From NCBI GenBank assembly GCA_015523295.1, contig WAKQ01000002.1, positions 1 through 64,000 on the forward strand: a DNA stretch of 64,000 nt, given 5' to 3'. Below, piece by piece: positions 34,657-43,580 of this stretch (its first letter is position 1; the number at the start of each line of letters is the position of its first letter). The DNA comes from Desulfurococcales archaeon. Lineage in GTDB: Archaea > Thermoproteota > Thermoprotei_A > Sulfolobales > NBVN01. The position numbers and the translations under genes are program-made. The notes beneath the pieces were generated by a model that did no database searches, was not told the origin of the DNA, and saw only the letters and a program-made list of their open reading frames with translations.

Positions 34657-35281
34657 TCCCGAAGTAGTGAGTTTGCTCACCAAAACTCAGAACACCTTAC
34701 CTATAGAAATTGCTCCAAACTCACTCGGTAGCTACTGTCTTGTCTTAACTGCTGATTCGGTTCCCAATTTCCACACCTTATGCATGGTGTTGTCCACGAT
34801 CCTGACTTTACTTACCTCCCTTAACTCTCTCAGGAAACCTCTAGAGTCACTCCAGCCTACGCCCAACTTCCCCCACGTTATGTGTAGTAGGCAAAGTAAT
34901 TGAGGGTCCCAGCATTTCTCCTGTAGAATACCTACTTGTGCATGACCTTAAGGAACTCAAACGGCTGCTTACCGAGGTGCTTACGCAGGTACTTACACGT
35001 CCGAGGACTCCCTAAAAGCAATATCAAGACTTCAGTACCTCTGCATGTTAAAGACAATGAGCGTGTACTTAATTTCCTACAATATTCTTCATGAGCAAGC
35101 AGGTCGGCCTCATTAAGAATACATGTGAAAAAGTATCAACGGTTCTTTCTCTTGATGTAGTTTTTCGATTTAAGGTAGGTAATTCGTGAATTCCAAGGGC
35201 AACGACTTACTACACTATGACGAAGTTAAATAAATAAAATAATTATTTACCTTCGGCAAGGGATTCGTTTGGGCGTAGGAA
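34657..35281. other. gene-free, possibly decayed stretch
   Basis: In 625 bases I see no intact gene. Small frames exist but none has a recognisable motif or ribosome binding site. On the minus strand a 64-codon frame without ATG ends near 34943 and another short frame lies near 34730-34890, which could be the remains of a gene; I did not recognise either. The region follows a broken protease gene and precedes the translin gene, so it is probably degenerate. Confidence 0.5.
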
Positions 35282-35941
35282 ATGGATGTTGAGGCGATTA
35301 GGAATAGTTTATTTCTAAATATCGAAGAGGTGAGAAAGGTTCTAGAGGAGAAAGACGGAGTTAGAGAATCCATTATCAAGTTAGGAAGGGATGTGATCAG
35401 GGAATCAGGCTACGTAATAACATCAATTCACTCCAATAGGCTGGAAGACGCTTTAAGCCACCTCAAGACAATGAAAGATATCTTCAACAAGATCTGGGAC
35501 TTAAGTAGCAAGTTCCCTGAGCTAAGATATTCAGGCCTTATGAATAACATAGCTTCTGAATATGTTGAGGCAATAGCGTTTTATAGCCTGATAACTGAAG
35601 GTAAAATCCCTAGCCTAGAAGACCTTGGAGTGAATGGTGTTCACTATATTCAAGGCCTGCTCGACGTAGTAGGGGAGTTAAAGAGGTTCATCCTGGACAG
35701 GCTGAGAGAAGAGGACTTTAAGATCCCTCTGGAGTTTTTCAGAGTTGCCGAGCTGATCTATGAGCTCACGAAATCCCTTGACTTTCCTGAACCTATACTT
35801 CCCGGCATTAGAAGGAAGGTCGACGTGGCTAGATCTGTGGTTGAGTCCCTTAGAACACTTCTTACAGATATAAAGTCCAGAAGGGAGTTAATTCAGGTAC
35901 TTAATGAGTGCTTGAGGAGTACTGAAAAAGCAATTAAGTAG
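35282..35941 (+). CDS. translin-family RNA/DNA-binding protein
   Basis: A 219-residue, fully helical protein with the translin pattern: REVIRESGYVITSIHSNRL (about 37-56), KTMKDIFNKIWDLSS, FPELRYSGLMNNIASEYVEAIAFYSLITEGKIP (about 80-112), and GVHYIQGLLDVVGELKRFILDRLREED (about 120-146). Archaeal translins form octamers that bind or cleave small RNAs. It is the first gene after the gene-free stretch and ends two bases before tRNA-Tyr on the opposite strand. Confidence 0.88.
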   Translation: MDVEAIRNSLFLNIEEVRKVLEEKDGVRESIIKLGRDVIRESGYVITSIHSNRLEDALSHLKTMKDIFNKIWDLSSKFPELRYSGLMNNIASEYVEAIAFYSLITEGKIPSLEDLGVNGVHYIQGLLDVVGELKRFILDRLREEDFKIPLEFFRVAELIYELTKSLDFPEPILPGIRRKVDVARSVVESLRTLLTDIKSRRELIQVLNECLRSTEKAIK

Positions 35942-35943
35942 TT

Positions 35944-36073
35944 TGGTCCCCCGGGAGGGATTCGAACCCCCGACCGCCCGGTTTCTGCCGGAGGGCCCTG
36001 GTTCCAGGTAAGGCATACCTGTACCCTCCGGGGCTGACTACAGCCGGGCGCTCTACCGCTGAGCTACCGGGGG
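35944..36073 (-). tRNA. tRNA-Tyr(GTA) with a 55-nt intron
   Basis: C1-G72 acceptor CCCCCGG/CCGGGGG is the archaeal tRNA-Tyr identity. The anticodon loop reads CTGTAG before the intron (anticodon GTA). The 55-nt intron after position 37 forms a long helix CCGGAGGG/CCCTCCGG; bases CTGT pair with GCAG near its 3' end, leaving 3-nt bulges. CCA is encoded. It is a canonical site for the splicing endonuclease. Confidence 0.92.
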
Positions 36074-36180
36074 ATCCATTAGGTTTTTGACTGAGGGGAT
36101 TATAAGGGTTCCCGTCTGTTTAAATGGCTTGATAAGGGTATGGGTTTTTATGTGGTTCACGAAGGAGTTGATTCCTAGGG

Positions 36181-36711
36181 ATGGTAGTGCTGTTCAGGAA
36201 GAAGAGTCTAGATAGGTCGGTTGCTAGAAGAGAAATGGCTAAGATTGTTATTGATTTGAAGCAATTGCATAAGAGGGCCTTTTACTACAGAGAAAGACTT
36301 GAGTCCAAGGTGAGAGAGTTGAAGGGGAAACTTCCTTATATAGATGATGAACGCTTAAAGAAGAGTCTTATAGAAAATATCCGCATGTACGAAAACGCAC
36401 TTAAAGTTGTTTCCAATATAGAAGCAGCCCTTGAACTCCTTATAATCAGGTTGGAGACTTTAGGACTCCTCGGGATGACCGTAAAAGAAATGATTATGAT
36501 TAAAGAAGTTTTGAAGAAGCTGAGAGGTTCAACTGAATGGATTTCAGATCTCTCACTGATAGCGGAGGACATTAGTGAAAGAGTGGGTGATCTACTTGAG
36601 TTCTTTCCAGCACCTCAACACACTGTGATTAGTGCATCAGCTGAGGCTGAAAAAATAATTAAGGAGGCTGAGGTAATAGCTAAGGAGAAATACTCACTTA
36701 CTACTGCATGA
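36181..36711 (+). CDS. ESCRT-III (Snf7/CdvB)-like protein
   Basis: A 176-residue helical protein. After a basic N-terminal helix (FRKKSLDRSVARREMAK), long amphipathic helices carry RERLESKVRELKGKL and NIEAALELLIIRLETLGLLG (about 82-101), the latter resembling the conserved ALE-xxxLRLET core of CdvB. Archaeal CdvB proteins form membrane-remodelling filaments in division and vesicle release. It lacks an obvious Vps4/CdvC neighbour and the Broken-Winged-helix C-terminus of CdvB, so it is probably a paralog. It overlaps the convergent phosphoribosyltransferase by 11 bases. Confidence 0.68.
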   Translation: MVVLFRKKSLDRSVARREMAKIVIDLKQLHKRAFYYRERLESKVRELKGKLPYIDDERLKKSLIENIRMYENALKVVSNIEAALELLIIRLETLGLLGMTVKEMIMIKEVLKKLRGSTEWISDLSLIAEDISERVGDLLEFFPAPQHTVISASAEAEKIIKEAEVIAKEKYSLTTA

Positions 36712-37378
36712 CCAATATGTAGGTCTCGTCCTCCTTTCTAAGAATGCCATTATTTACTAGCAAACGTATCGCATCCTTAAAGTAATCCTCTCCAACATCA
36801 AGATCGAACCATTCCATGAACCCCTTAATTAGTTCTTGATATGTCCACCTCTTACGCCCATACTTACCTTCCTCAAAGAGCATCTTCTTGAAGAATTGGT
36901 AAGTGTCCTCAAGCCTCGTCCAGGGATATTGGAACCATATCCACTCTTTAACTTCAATGAAGTAGTAGTCTGGTTTAAACTTGGCGGCTGATGATATCCA
37001 TTGAAGGACGGCGACCTTCACCTCTGAAGGGCCCCAATTCTTAAGGATATAGTTCTTAGCCAATAGCAGGGATTCCCCTGTGTCCACAATGTCATCCACT
37101 AACAGCACCTTCATACCATTCAAATCTATTTTATACGGGTATTTGATAATCGCTCTTTCTTCAGCTTTCGCTGCTTCTGTCCAGTGCTGTGACTGAATTG
37201 AGGTAAGGTTATTCACCATCATGAAATCGCAGAGAAGCCTTGCAGGCACATATCCGCCTCTAGCTACAGCCACCACAACATCCGGCCTGAACCCGGATTC
37301 TATCACCTTATTAGCCAACCCCCTCGACCATCTGACAACTTCATCCCAAGTCACAAGCTGAGTTCTTATCTTAGCCAT
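36701..37378 (-). CDS. COG2236-type phosphoribosyltransferase
   Basis: A 225-residue PRTase-fold protein. The PRPP-binding loop is VLLVDDIVDTGESL (about 96-109), and the hood is VVVAVARGGYVPARLLC (about 34-50). Crenarchaeal members accept guanine/hypoxanthine or xanthine, but the substrate of this group is not settled. A C-terminal winged-helix-like segment (RWTYQELIKGFMEWF; DAIRLLVNNGILRK) is appended. It is convergent with the ESCRT-III-like gene. Confidence 0.85.
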   Translation of the reverse strand: MAKIRTQLVTWDEVVRWSRGLANKVIESGFRPDVVVAVARGGYVPARLLCDFMMVNNLTSIQSQHWTEAAKAEERAIIKYPYKIDLNGMKVLLVDDIVDTGESLLLAKNYILKNWGPSEVKVAVLQWISSAAKFKPDYYFIEVKEWIWFQYPWTRLEDTYQFFKKMLFEEGKYGRKRWTYQELIKGFMEWFDLDVGEDYFKDAIRLLVNNGILRKEDETYILVMQ

Positions 37379-37473
37379 CTAGTATGCTCCCTCCTTATTC
37401 CTTAGGCCGTTAAGATAGATAAGGGTTTTGCTAGCCAAGTAAATTCATATTATACCCAAGGCCAACTTATCGT

Positions 37474-39327
37474 TTGGTGTATCACTTGGTTTATGGATGG
37501 AGCGGGAAGGCACTATATATAGATATAGGTCGGGAAGAATACAAGAAGATCTCATTATCTTCCGCAGTTCTCCGTATGTTCATCGGGGGCAGAGGCCTCG
37601 CAGCTAAACTCCTTTGGGATCTCAACCCAGTTGGAGTTGAACCGCTATCACCTGAGAACCACCTCATATTATCCACTGGTCCCCTCACCGGATATCCAAT
37701 ACCTTCATCAGGCAAGCTCGTAATAGCGTCTAAATCCCCTCTTACTGGAGGTTATGGAGATGGGAATGTGGGAACCAAGGCGGCTGTTGAGCTTAGGAAG
37801 AGCGGGGTAGATGCGGTAATTATTAAGGGTGCATTTCAAAGACCTTCGCTTATACGAATCACATGCAAAGGGGTTGAGTTCCTGAATGGTGACGAGTACT
37901 GGGGCCTTACGGCTCACGAGACCGAAAGCAAATTGAGGAAGGAATTTGGCTCTAAACCTGCCTACCTTTACATAGGACCCGCTGGGGAGAACTTAGTTAA
38001 ATATGCAACCATAATAAGCGAGTATGGCCGTTCAGGAGGTAGACCCGGTATGGGGGCGGTGGCTGGCTCCAAAAAGTTAAAGGCAGTTATTATTGAGGGT
38101 TGCAACCTTCCTGAAGCTGCTGATAAGGACGCCCTTCTAAAAGCCGGGGCTGAAGCCTATATAGACCTCAAGAAGAAACCTTCCTATAGCTTTTGGGTAA
38201 GACAAGGAACCATGTCCACGATCGCGTGGTCACAGAAGAACTCAGCACTGCCTACCTATAACTTCAGGGAAGCAGTGTTTGATGGTTATGAAAACATCAC
38301 CGGTGATGTGATGGAGAAGCTGAGAGTTAGGAATGAGGCATGCCCCTACTGCAATATGCCCTGCAGGAATTACATAGAGTATGAGGTAGACGGAAGTAAG
38401 AAGATAGCTGAAATGGATTACGAGCCTACAGCTCTCTTCGGATCAAATCTCGGGATATCCGACATGAACGCCGTAGCCCACCTTTCAGACTTAGCAGATG
38501 ATATGGGGCTTGATGCCATAAGCACAGGCAACGTTCTCGGCTTTGCTATAGAGGCGAGCCAACACGGGTTGATCGAGGAGAAGATAGAATGGGGCGACTA
38601 TGATAGGATTAAGGACCTCATAATCGATATCGCCCATAGGGAAGGCATGGGCGATGACCTCGCCAACGGGGTTGCGTGGCTCTCTAGAAAGTTAGGGCAT
38701 GGCAGTGAAAGATATGCGATGCACGTGAAGGGCCTTGAAATCTCAGCATATGACTGCCATGCAGCTCCCGGAATGGCGCTCGCTTACGGCACGAGCAGCA
38801 TAGGAGCTCACCATAAGGACGCTTGGTTTATATCCCTTGAAATACAGATGGGCCGCGATAGCTACGCTCCTGAGAAGGCGGATAAGCTTGTATGGATGCA
38901 GAACATTAGGGGAGGGCTTTTCGAGTCGTTCGTAACTTGCAGGCTCCCATGGGTGGAACTCGGGCTGGACCTTGACTACTACCTGAGATTCCTTAAAGCA
39001 GCCACAGGTGTTAGCTTCACATGGGATGAACTTCACACAATAGCGAATAGGATATATGCATTAATAAGATCTTTCTGGATTAGGGAGTTCAGAGCTAAGG
39101 GGATAGAATGGAATAGAATGTTTGACTACCCACCAGATAGGTGGTTTGAGGAGCCTCTTACCCAAGGACCATTAGCGGGTTCAAAACTAGATAGAAAAGG
39201 CTATGATAAGCTCCTCAGTAGATACTATGAAATTAGAGGATGGGATCAGAACGGCGTCCCCAAAAAAGATACTCTTGAATCACTAGGGCTTCCAGAGGTG
39301 GCTAATTTAATCCATGGAAGCAATTGA
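37474..39327 (+). CDS. aor: tungsten-dependent aldehyde:ferredoxin oxidoreductase
   Basis: About 617 residues (TTG 37474; GTG 37477 also possible). The N-terminus YGWSGKALYIDIG and GGRGLAAKLLW (about 34-44) are the tungstopterin-binding region. The Fe4S4 cluster ligands are ACPYCNMPC (about 290-298) with a fourth Cys in VTCRLPW (about 490). AOR oxidises aldehydes from amino-acid and peptide breakdown with ferredoxin as acceptor. Family subtypes (AOR, FOR, GAPOR) are hard to tell without alignment. A long spacer to IleRS follows. Confidence 0.9.
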   Translation: MVYHLVYGWSGKALYIDIGREEYKKISLSSAVLRMFIGGRGLAAKLLWDLNPVGVEPLSPENHLILSTGPLTGYPIPSSGKLVIASKSPLTGGYGDGNVGTKAAVELRKSGVDAVIIKGAFQRPSLIRITCKGVEFLNGDEYWGLTAHETESKLRKEFGSKPAYLYIGPAGENLVKYATIISEYGRSGGRPGMGAVAGSKKLKAVIIEGCNLPEAADKDALLKAGAEAYIDLKKKPSYSFWVRQGTMSTIAWSQKNSALPTYNFREAVFDGYENITGDVMEKLRVRNEACPYCNMPCRNYIEYEVDGSKKIAEMDYEPTALFGSNLGISDMNAVAHLSDLADDMGLDAISTGNVLGFAIEASQHGLIEEKIEWGDYDRIKDLIIDIAHREGMGDDLANGVAWLSRKLGHGSERYAMHVKGLEISAYDCHAAPGMALAYGTSSIGAHHKDAWFISLEIQMGRDSYAPEKADKLVWMQNIRGGLFESFVTCRLPWVELGLDLDYYLRFLKAATGVSFTWDELHTIANRIYALIRSFWIREFRAKGIEWNRMFDYPPDRWFEEPLTQGPLAGSKLDRKGYDKLLSRYYEIRGWDQNGVPKKDTLESLGLPEVANLIHGSN

Positions 39328-39405
39328 TAACTAGTTAGCTTTCAGCGCTATTAAGTCGACCTGCGATGTGAATTAACTTAATTAACGGATGAAGAGATAG
39401 AAATA

Positions 39406-39457
39406 GGGAGAGCCCCATGACTGAGCCTTAAGGCTCCGCGTGATTGGGGCCTCTCCC
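39406..39457 (+). ncRNA. structured RNA hairpin with kink-turn-like motif upstream of ileS
   Basis: GGGAGAG (39406-39412) pairs with CTCTCCC (39451-39457). Above it CCCCA (39413-39417) pairs with TGGGG (39445-39449), with C39450 bulged. An internal TGA / TGA arrangement (39418-39420 and 39441-39443) can form tandem sheared G-A pairs, then GAGCC/GGCTC (39423-39427, 39432-39436) caps with TTAA. This resembles the kink-turn of archaeal guide RNAs or a leader hairpin. No clear ACA tail is seen, so H/ACA is unproven. Confidence 0.5.
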
Positions 39458-39530
39458 GGAAGGGCTTTTAATAGCTACGGTTTTTAAAGCCAATCCTAAC
39501 GCTTATTAGACAACCCGTCAAATAGGTGAG

Positions 39531-42500
39531 GTGGTGATCATTACCGACCTAGGGAGGTTTAGAATTAAAGACATTGAAAAAGAAGTGAAAAAATACTGGA
39601 GCACCAATGAAATCCCCGCAAAATGGAGATCTATAAACAAAGAAAGACCTACCTATTCCTTCCTCGAAGGCCCACCAACGGCTAATGGGTTTCCTCACAT
39701 AGGTCATCTACGAGGCCGTATATATAAAGACATGGTTTTAAAGTACTATAGGCTGAAAGGCTTTAATGTCTGGGCTCAGGCCGGCTGGGACGAGCAAGGA
39801 CTTCCTGTAGAAGTTGAAGTGGAGAAAAAACTCGGTATAAAGCATAAGAAAGAAATAGGTGAGAAAATAGGTTTTGATGAGTTCGTCAGGAAGTGTAACG
39901 AGTTAGTTGATTACTACCTGAGTTTCTGGAGAAAGTACGCCACCGAGGAAATCGGTCTATGGCTAGACCTCGAAAATGCTTATGAAACACGGAAAGCGTG
40001 GTACATAAACCATGTGTGGCACTTCATTAAAGAAGCATATGAGAAGGGCCTAATATATGAAGGATATAGGGTACTGCCTTATTGCCCACGATGTGAAACA
40101 GCGTTAAGCGATGCTGAGGTTGATCAAGGGTATCAAGAGAAGATATCACCTTCCATCTACGTTAAGTTCAAAGTGGAAGGAGAAAGGGGCACTTACCTCA
40201 TTATCTGGACTACTACTCCTTGGACAATTGTAGATAACGAAGCTGTGGCGGTCAACCCTGAGGGAACGTATTGCAAGGTCAGGGTAGGCGATGAATATTG
40301 GTGGATAGCTGAGAACAGGGTGAAAGAGGTTATGGATCTTTCAGGGGTGAAGGAGTGGAGTTGTGTTGAGAGAGTCAAGGGCTCGACCCTGGAAGGACTC
40401 AGGTATGAACATCCACTAATGAATGAGGTACCCATCCATAAGACCCATAAGAATGCACACTATGTCGTCCTCGCCGAATATGTATCCCTGGATGAAGGAA
40501 CTGGGTTAGTGCATACAGCACCCGGCCACGGACCTGAAGACTATGAGACAGGGGTAAAGTACGGCTTACCCATAACCAGCAACGTCGAAATTAACGGCGT
40601 ATTTAACGAGAAGGGAGGGGTGTTCAAGGGACTATACGTTGACGAAGCATCGAGGAAAGTTATTGAAATCCTCAAGAATAAACGCCTTCTGGTTCATGAA
40701 GGAACGATAAAACATCAATATCCTCATTGCTGGAGATGCCATACCCCACTCATCTACAGGGCCGGCAGACAATGGTTTCTGAAAGTAACCGCAGTCAAGG
40801 AAAGACTTCTCCAGGAGCTATCCAAAGTAAATATATATCCAACTAAACTTAGAGCCAGGTTCGATAATTGGGTCGCCAACGCTAAAGACTGGACAATATC
40901 AAGGTCTAGAATATGGGGGACTCCACTACCCATATGGAAATGCAGGAGTGATCCCAAGAAGGTCTTAGTCATCGGATCTCTCGACGAGCTGAAGAACTAT
41001 GCAGCCTTTCTGCCGAAAGTAAAAGACGATGAACTCGTTCATCGCCCATGGATTGATGAGGTCAAAATTGTTACGGACGACTGCCAAGAATGGGTTAGAG
41101 AGCCTTTTGTAGTTGATGTATGGATCGACAGTGGAATGGCTTGGTTAGCATCCGTCAACGGCCTTAAAAATCAGGAAGTGTGGAGAAAGCTCTTCCCATA
41201 TAACTTCATAACTGAAGGTATCGATCAGACCAGAGGATGGTTTTACTCACTCCTGGTTACGTCCGTCATCCTAACAGGCCAGGCTCCTTACAAGGATATA
41301 CTCATGCAGGGATTAGTGCTCGACAAATACGGCAGAAAGATGACTAAGCACCTTGGCAATGTTGTATGGGGCAAGGACGCAATCGAGAGATACGGCGTTG
41401 ACCAGTTGAGGCTATACATTCTTTCAAGCTATCCTCCAGGCGAGCCCTTCATATTTAACTTGGAGGAATTAAAGGAGCCTCTTTCTAAGCTAAACATTAT
41501 ATGGAACGTTTACAGGTTCGCGAACACGTATATGGAATTAGATAAATTCAATCCTGAAGTCCATGACCTGAAGGAATTGATTAAGAATGCCAAGAAGGAA
41601 GATCTCTGGATAATTTCCAGGGTCAATACCGTTCAGAAAGAGGTAGATGAGTATATGAAGCATTATGACCTTCATCTAGCTACGAGGGCGGTGATCAATT
41701 TCTTCATTGAAGACCTTAGCCATAATTATTTGAGGTTGGTGAGACCTAGGGTATGGAGGGAGGAAGGTGATGATAAATATGTCGTTTACGCAGCACTTTA
41801 CTACACCCTTAAAAAAGGCCTTCAAATGCTCTCACCCATCACACCGCATTTTGCTGAGGCTTTATGGCTACGTTTCATCAAGAAGTTCGAACCGAAGGAG
41901 GCTGAGAGCATCCACCTTAGCAGACTTGCCGATGTAGAAGCCGATTTAATAAATACACGCCTTGAGAAGGTATTTAACGAAGTTTTCAGGGCTTCAAGCT
42001 TCATAGCCTCCCTAAGGAATGCCGCAGGTATAAAGCTAAGATGGCCGTTAAAGGTAGCCTATCTAAAGGTGAGCGATAAAGAAATCAAGAGCATGTTAGA
42101 AGAAGGTGTTGAGACACTTAAGTTCTTGACTAATATTAAGCATTTAGAAATTGTTGAGGAATTGCCGGCTGAGTGCAAGAGCAAAGAGTTCCTTACCATG
42201 AGCAATGAATCGATGGAGGGCTGTATCCCTTCAAGACTAGATAAGGATACATATATGGAAGCCCTTGCGAGAGAGATAATTAGGAGAATTCAAGTTATGA
42301 GAAATGAGGCTGATCTCCGAGTTGATGAGTTTATAGAGGTATGGATAAAGACGAACGATGAGGACATTGTGAAATCCATTGAGAGATTGAGAGATTACAT
42401 AATGAATGAAGTCAGAGCGAGAAAGCTTGTGATCGGTAAGATAGGGAGTAAGGGGCTTATTAAGGAATGGGATGTTGAAGGTAAGAAAATAACCATCGGA

Positions 42501-42533
42501 ATTCAAAGGGCTGGTCAAGATGCTGCTGGTTAG
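39531..42533 (+). CDS. ileS: isoleucyl-tRNA synthetase
   Basis: A 1000-residue class I synthetase charging tRNA-Ile (including the Ile2 isoacceptor at 23135). The HIGH motif is PHIGH (55-59); KMSKS appears as KMTKH (about 604-608). A zinc site CWRCHTPLIYRAGRQWF (near 402-418) and the editing domain (TTPWTIVDNEAVAVNP, about 225-240) are present. It is about the family length. The start GTG is the first of two adjacent GTGs behind AGGTGAGGTG. It overlaps the next gene by 14 bases. Confidence 0.97.
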   Translation: MVIITDLGRFRIKDIEKEVKKYWSTNEIPAKWRSINKERPTYSFLEGPPTANGFPHIGHLRGRIYKDMVLKYYRLKGFNVWAQAGWDEQGLPVEVEVEKKLGIKHKKEIGEKIGFDEFVRKCNELVDYYLSFWRKYATEEIGLWLDLENAYETRKAWYINHVWHFIKEAYEKGLIYEGYRVLPYCPRCETALSDAEVDQGYQEKISPSIYVKFKVEGERGTYLIIWTTTPWTIVDNEAVAVNPEGTYCKVRVGDEYWWIAENRVKEVMDLSGVKEWSCVERVKGSTLEGLRYEHPLMNEVPIHKTHKNAHYVVLAEYVSLDEGTGLVHTAPGHGPEDYETGVKYGLPITSNVEINGVFNEKGGVFKGLYVDEASRKVIEILKNKRLLVHEGTIKHQYPHCWRCHTPLIYRAGRQWFLKVTAVKERLLQELSKVNIYPTKLRARFDNWVANAKDWTISRSRIWGTPLPIWKCRSDPKKVLVIGSLDELKNYAAFLPKVKDDELVHRPWIDEVKIVTDDCQEWVREPFVVDVWIDSGMAWLASVNGLKNQEVWRKLFPYNFITEGIDQTRGWFYSLLVTSVILTGQAPYKDILMQGLVLDKYGRKMTKHLGNVVWGKDAIERYGVDQLRLYILSSYPPGEPFIFNLEELKEPLSKLNIIWNVYRFANTYMELDKFNPEVHDLKELIKNAKKEDLWIISRVNTVQKEVDEYMKHYDLHLATRAVINFFIEDLSHNYLRLVRPRVWREEGDDKYVVYAALYYTLKKGLQMLSPITPHFAEALWLRFIKKFEPKEAESIHLSRLADVEADLINTRLEKVFNEVFRASSFIASLRNAAGIKLRWPLKVAYLKVSDKEIKSMLEEGVETLKFLTNIKHLEIVEELPAECKSKEFLTMSNESMEGCIPSRLDKDTYMEALAREIIRRIQVMRNEADLRVDEFIEVWIKTNDEDIVKSIERLRDYIMNEVRARKLVIGKIGSKGLIKEWDVEGKKITIGIQRAGQDAAG

Positions 42534-43482
42534 CGGCTCCCTAAACTACGATGTTACCTTCGAAGTTAATGCCTTTGCTCCTCCTAAAGCGATAGTCAGG
42601 AAGATTTCCCGTTATTTAGGAGGTTCGGGAGGTAATGCAGCTGTAGCTGCTGCGAGGATCTTAGGCCCTAGGAAAGTCTTCTTCTTAGGGTCTGTAGGGA
42701 ATGACGATATAGGTGAAATGCACCTAAAATCCCTAGCTGAGGAAGGCTTGATAACCCAATACATTAGAGTAGTTGATGGGGTTGAGTCCGGTCAAGCCTT
42801 CGTAGCAGTAAGACCAGATGGTGAAACAGCCATCTACAGCTACTATGGCGCAAATCAGTATATTACAAGCGATGCTCTATCTAAAATCCTGCCGAAAATC
42901 CAAGCGACTCTTATTATGAATCCCCCTCTGCCAGTGGCTCGCGAGATTGCATTACAAGCAAAGTCGTTTGGAAAAAAGATATTTTGGGATCCCGGTGCCT
43001 TAGCTTATAAAGGAATTGATGAACTAGGTGATATTATTAGGCACACGGATTACTTTATGCCTAACTTAAATGAACTTCTAATACTAACCGGGGAGAATAG
43101 CCTCACAGACGCGTTGAACAGAATTAAGGAAATCAATCCGAGACTTAAGGTTATACTTAAGAGAGGGGCTGAGGGAGCATCCTTCCATTATCTGAGAACT
43201 GGAGAAGAGATAAAGATCCCTGCTATACCACCTGAGGCTCTAGGGCTAGGAGGTATCGTATCGACGGTGGGATGTGGTGATACGCTGACCGGGTCTTTCA
43301 CAGCTTTGATGCTTAGGGGTTTCAACGAGAGGGATTCTCTACTTCTCTCAGTATGTGCCGCTGCTGTCAATCTAGCCTTTGAAGGTCCTAGAAATTCCCC
43401 CACATACAACGAACTTCTTAATAAGTATTCACCTTTATGCAGGAGTTATGTGGAAAAGCGCGTGGGACTTCATTCCCAGTAG
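42520..43482 (+). CDS. PfkB-family sugar/nucleoside kinase
   Basis: A 320-residue ribokinase-fold enzyme. Substrate loop GGSGGNAAVAAARILGP (about 32-48), ATP-binding ILKRGAEGASF (about 211-221) and the catalytic GCGDTLTGSF (about 252-261) are intact. The gene starts inside the last 14 bases of ileS. Within about 100 bases two ribose-1,5-bisphosphate-isomerase/eIF2B paralogs follow, which suggests a nucleoside or ribose-1-phosphate kinase in the pentose-bisphosphate salvage pathway, as in Thermococcus. RuBisCO and AMP phosphorylase are not seen here. Confidence 0.85.
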   Translation: MLLVSGSLNYDVTFEVNAFAPPKAIVRKISRYLGGSGGNAAVAAARILGPRKVFFLGSVGNDDIGEMHLKSLAEEGLITQYIRVVDGVESGQAFVAVRPDGETAIYSYYGANQYITSDALSKILPKIQATLIMNPPLPVAREIALQAKSFGKKIFWDPGALAYKGIDELGDIIRHTDYFMPNLNELLILTGENSLTDALNRIKEINPRLKVILKRGAEGASFHYLRTGEEIKIPAIPPEALGLGGIVSTVGCGDTLTGSFTALMLRGFNERDSLLLSVCAAAVNLAFEGPRNSPTYNELLNKYSPLCRSYVEKRVGLHSQ

Positions 43483-43580
43483 ATATATAGATTCAGCAGA
43501 ACAACAGTGTTTTGAGTAAGGTTTAAGTAATTATTAGGAGTTTTAATTAACTAAGAAATTAACTAAGAGAGGCTTCCACA

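Noticed and set aside
34616-34903. 95-codon frame after the broken protease
   Set aside because: It begins inside the protease remnant in another frame, has no motif and a low-complexity composition.
39406-39457. Calling the ileS hairpin an H/ACA guide or T-box
   Set aside because: No ACA at the expected 3' distance and T-boxes are not known in archaea; kept only as a structured RNA.
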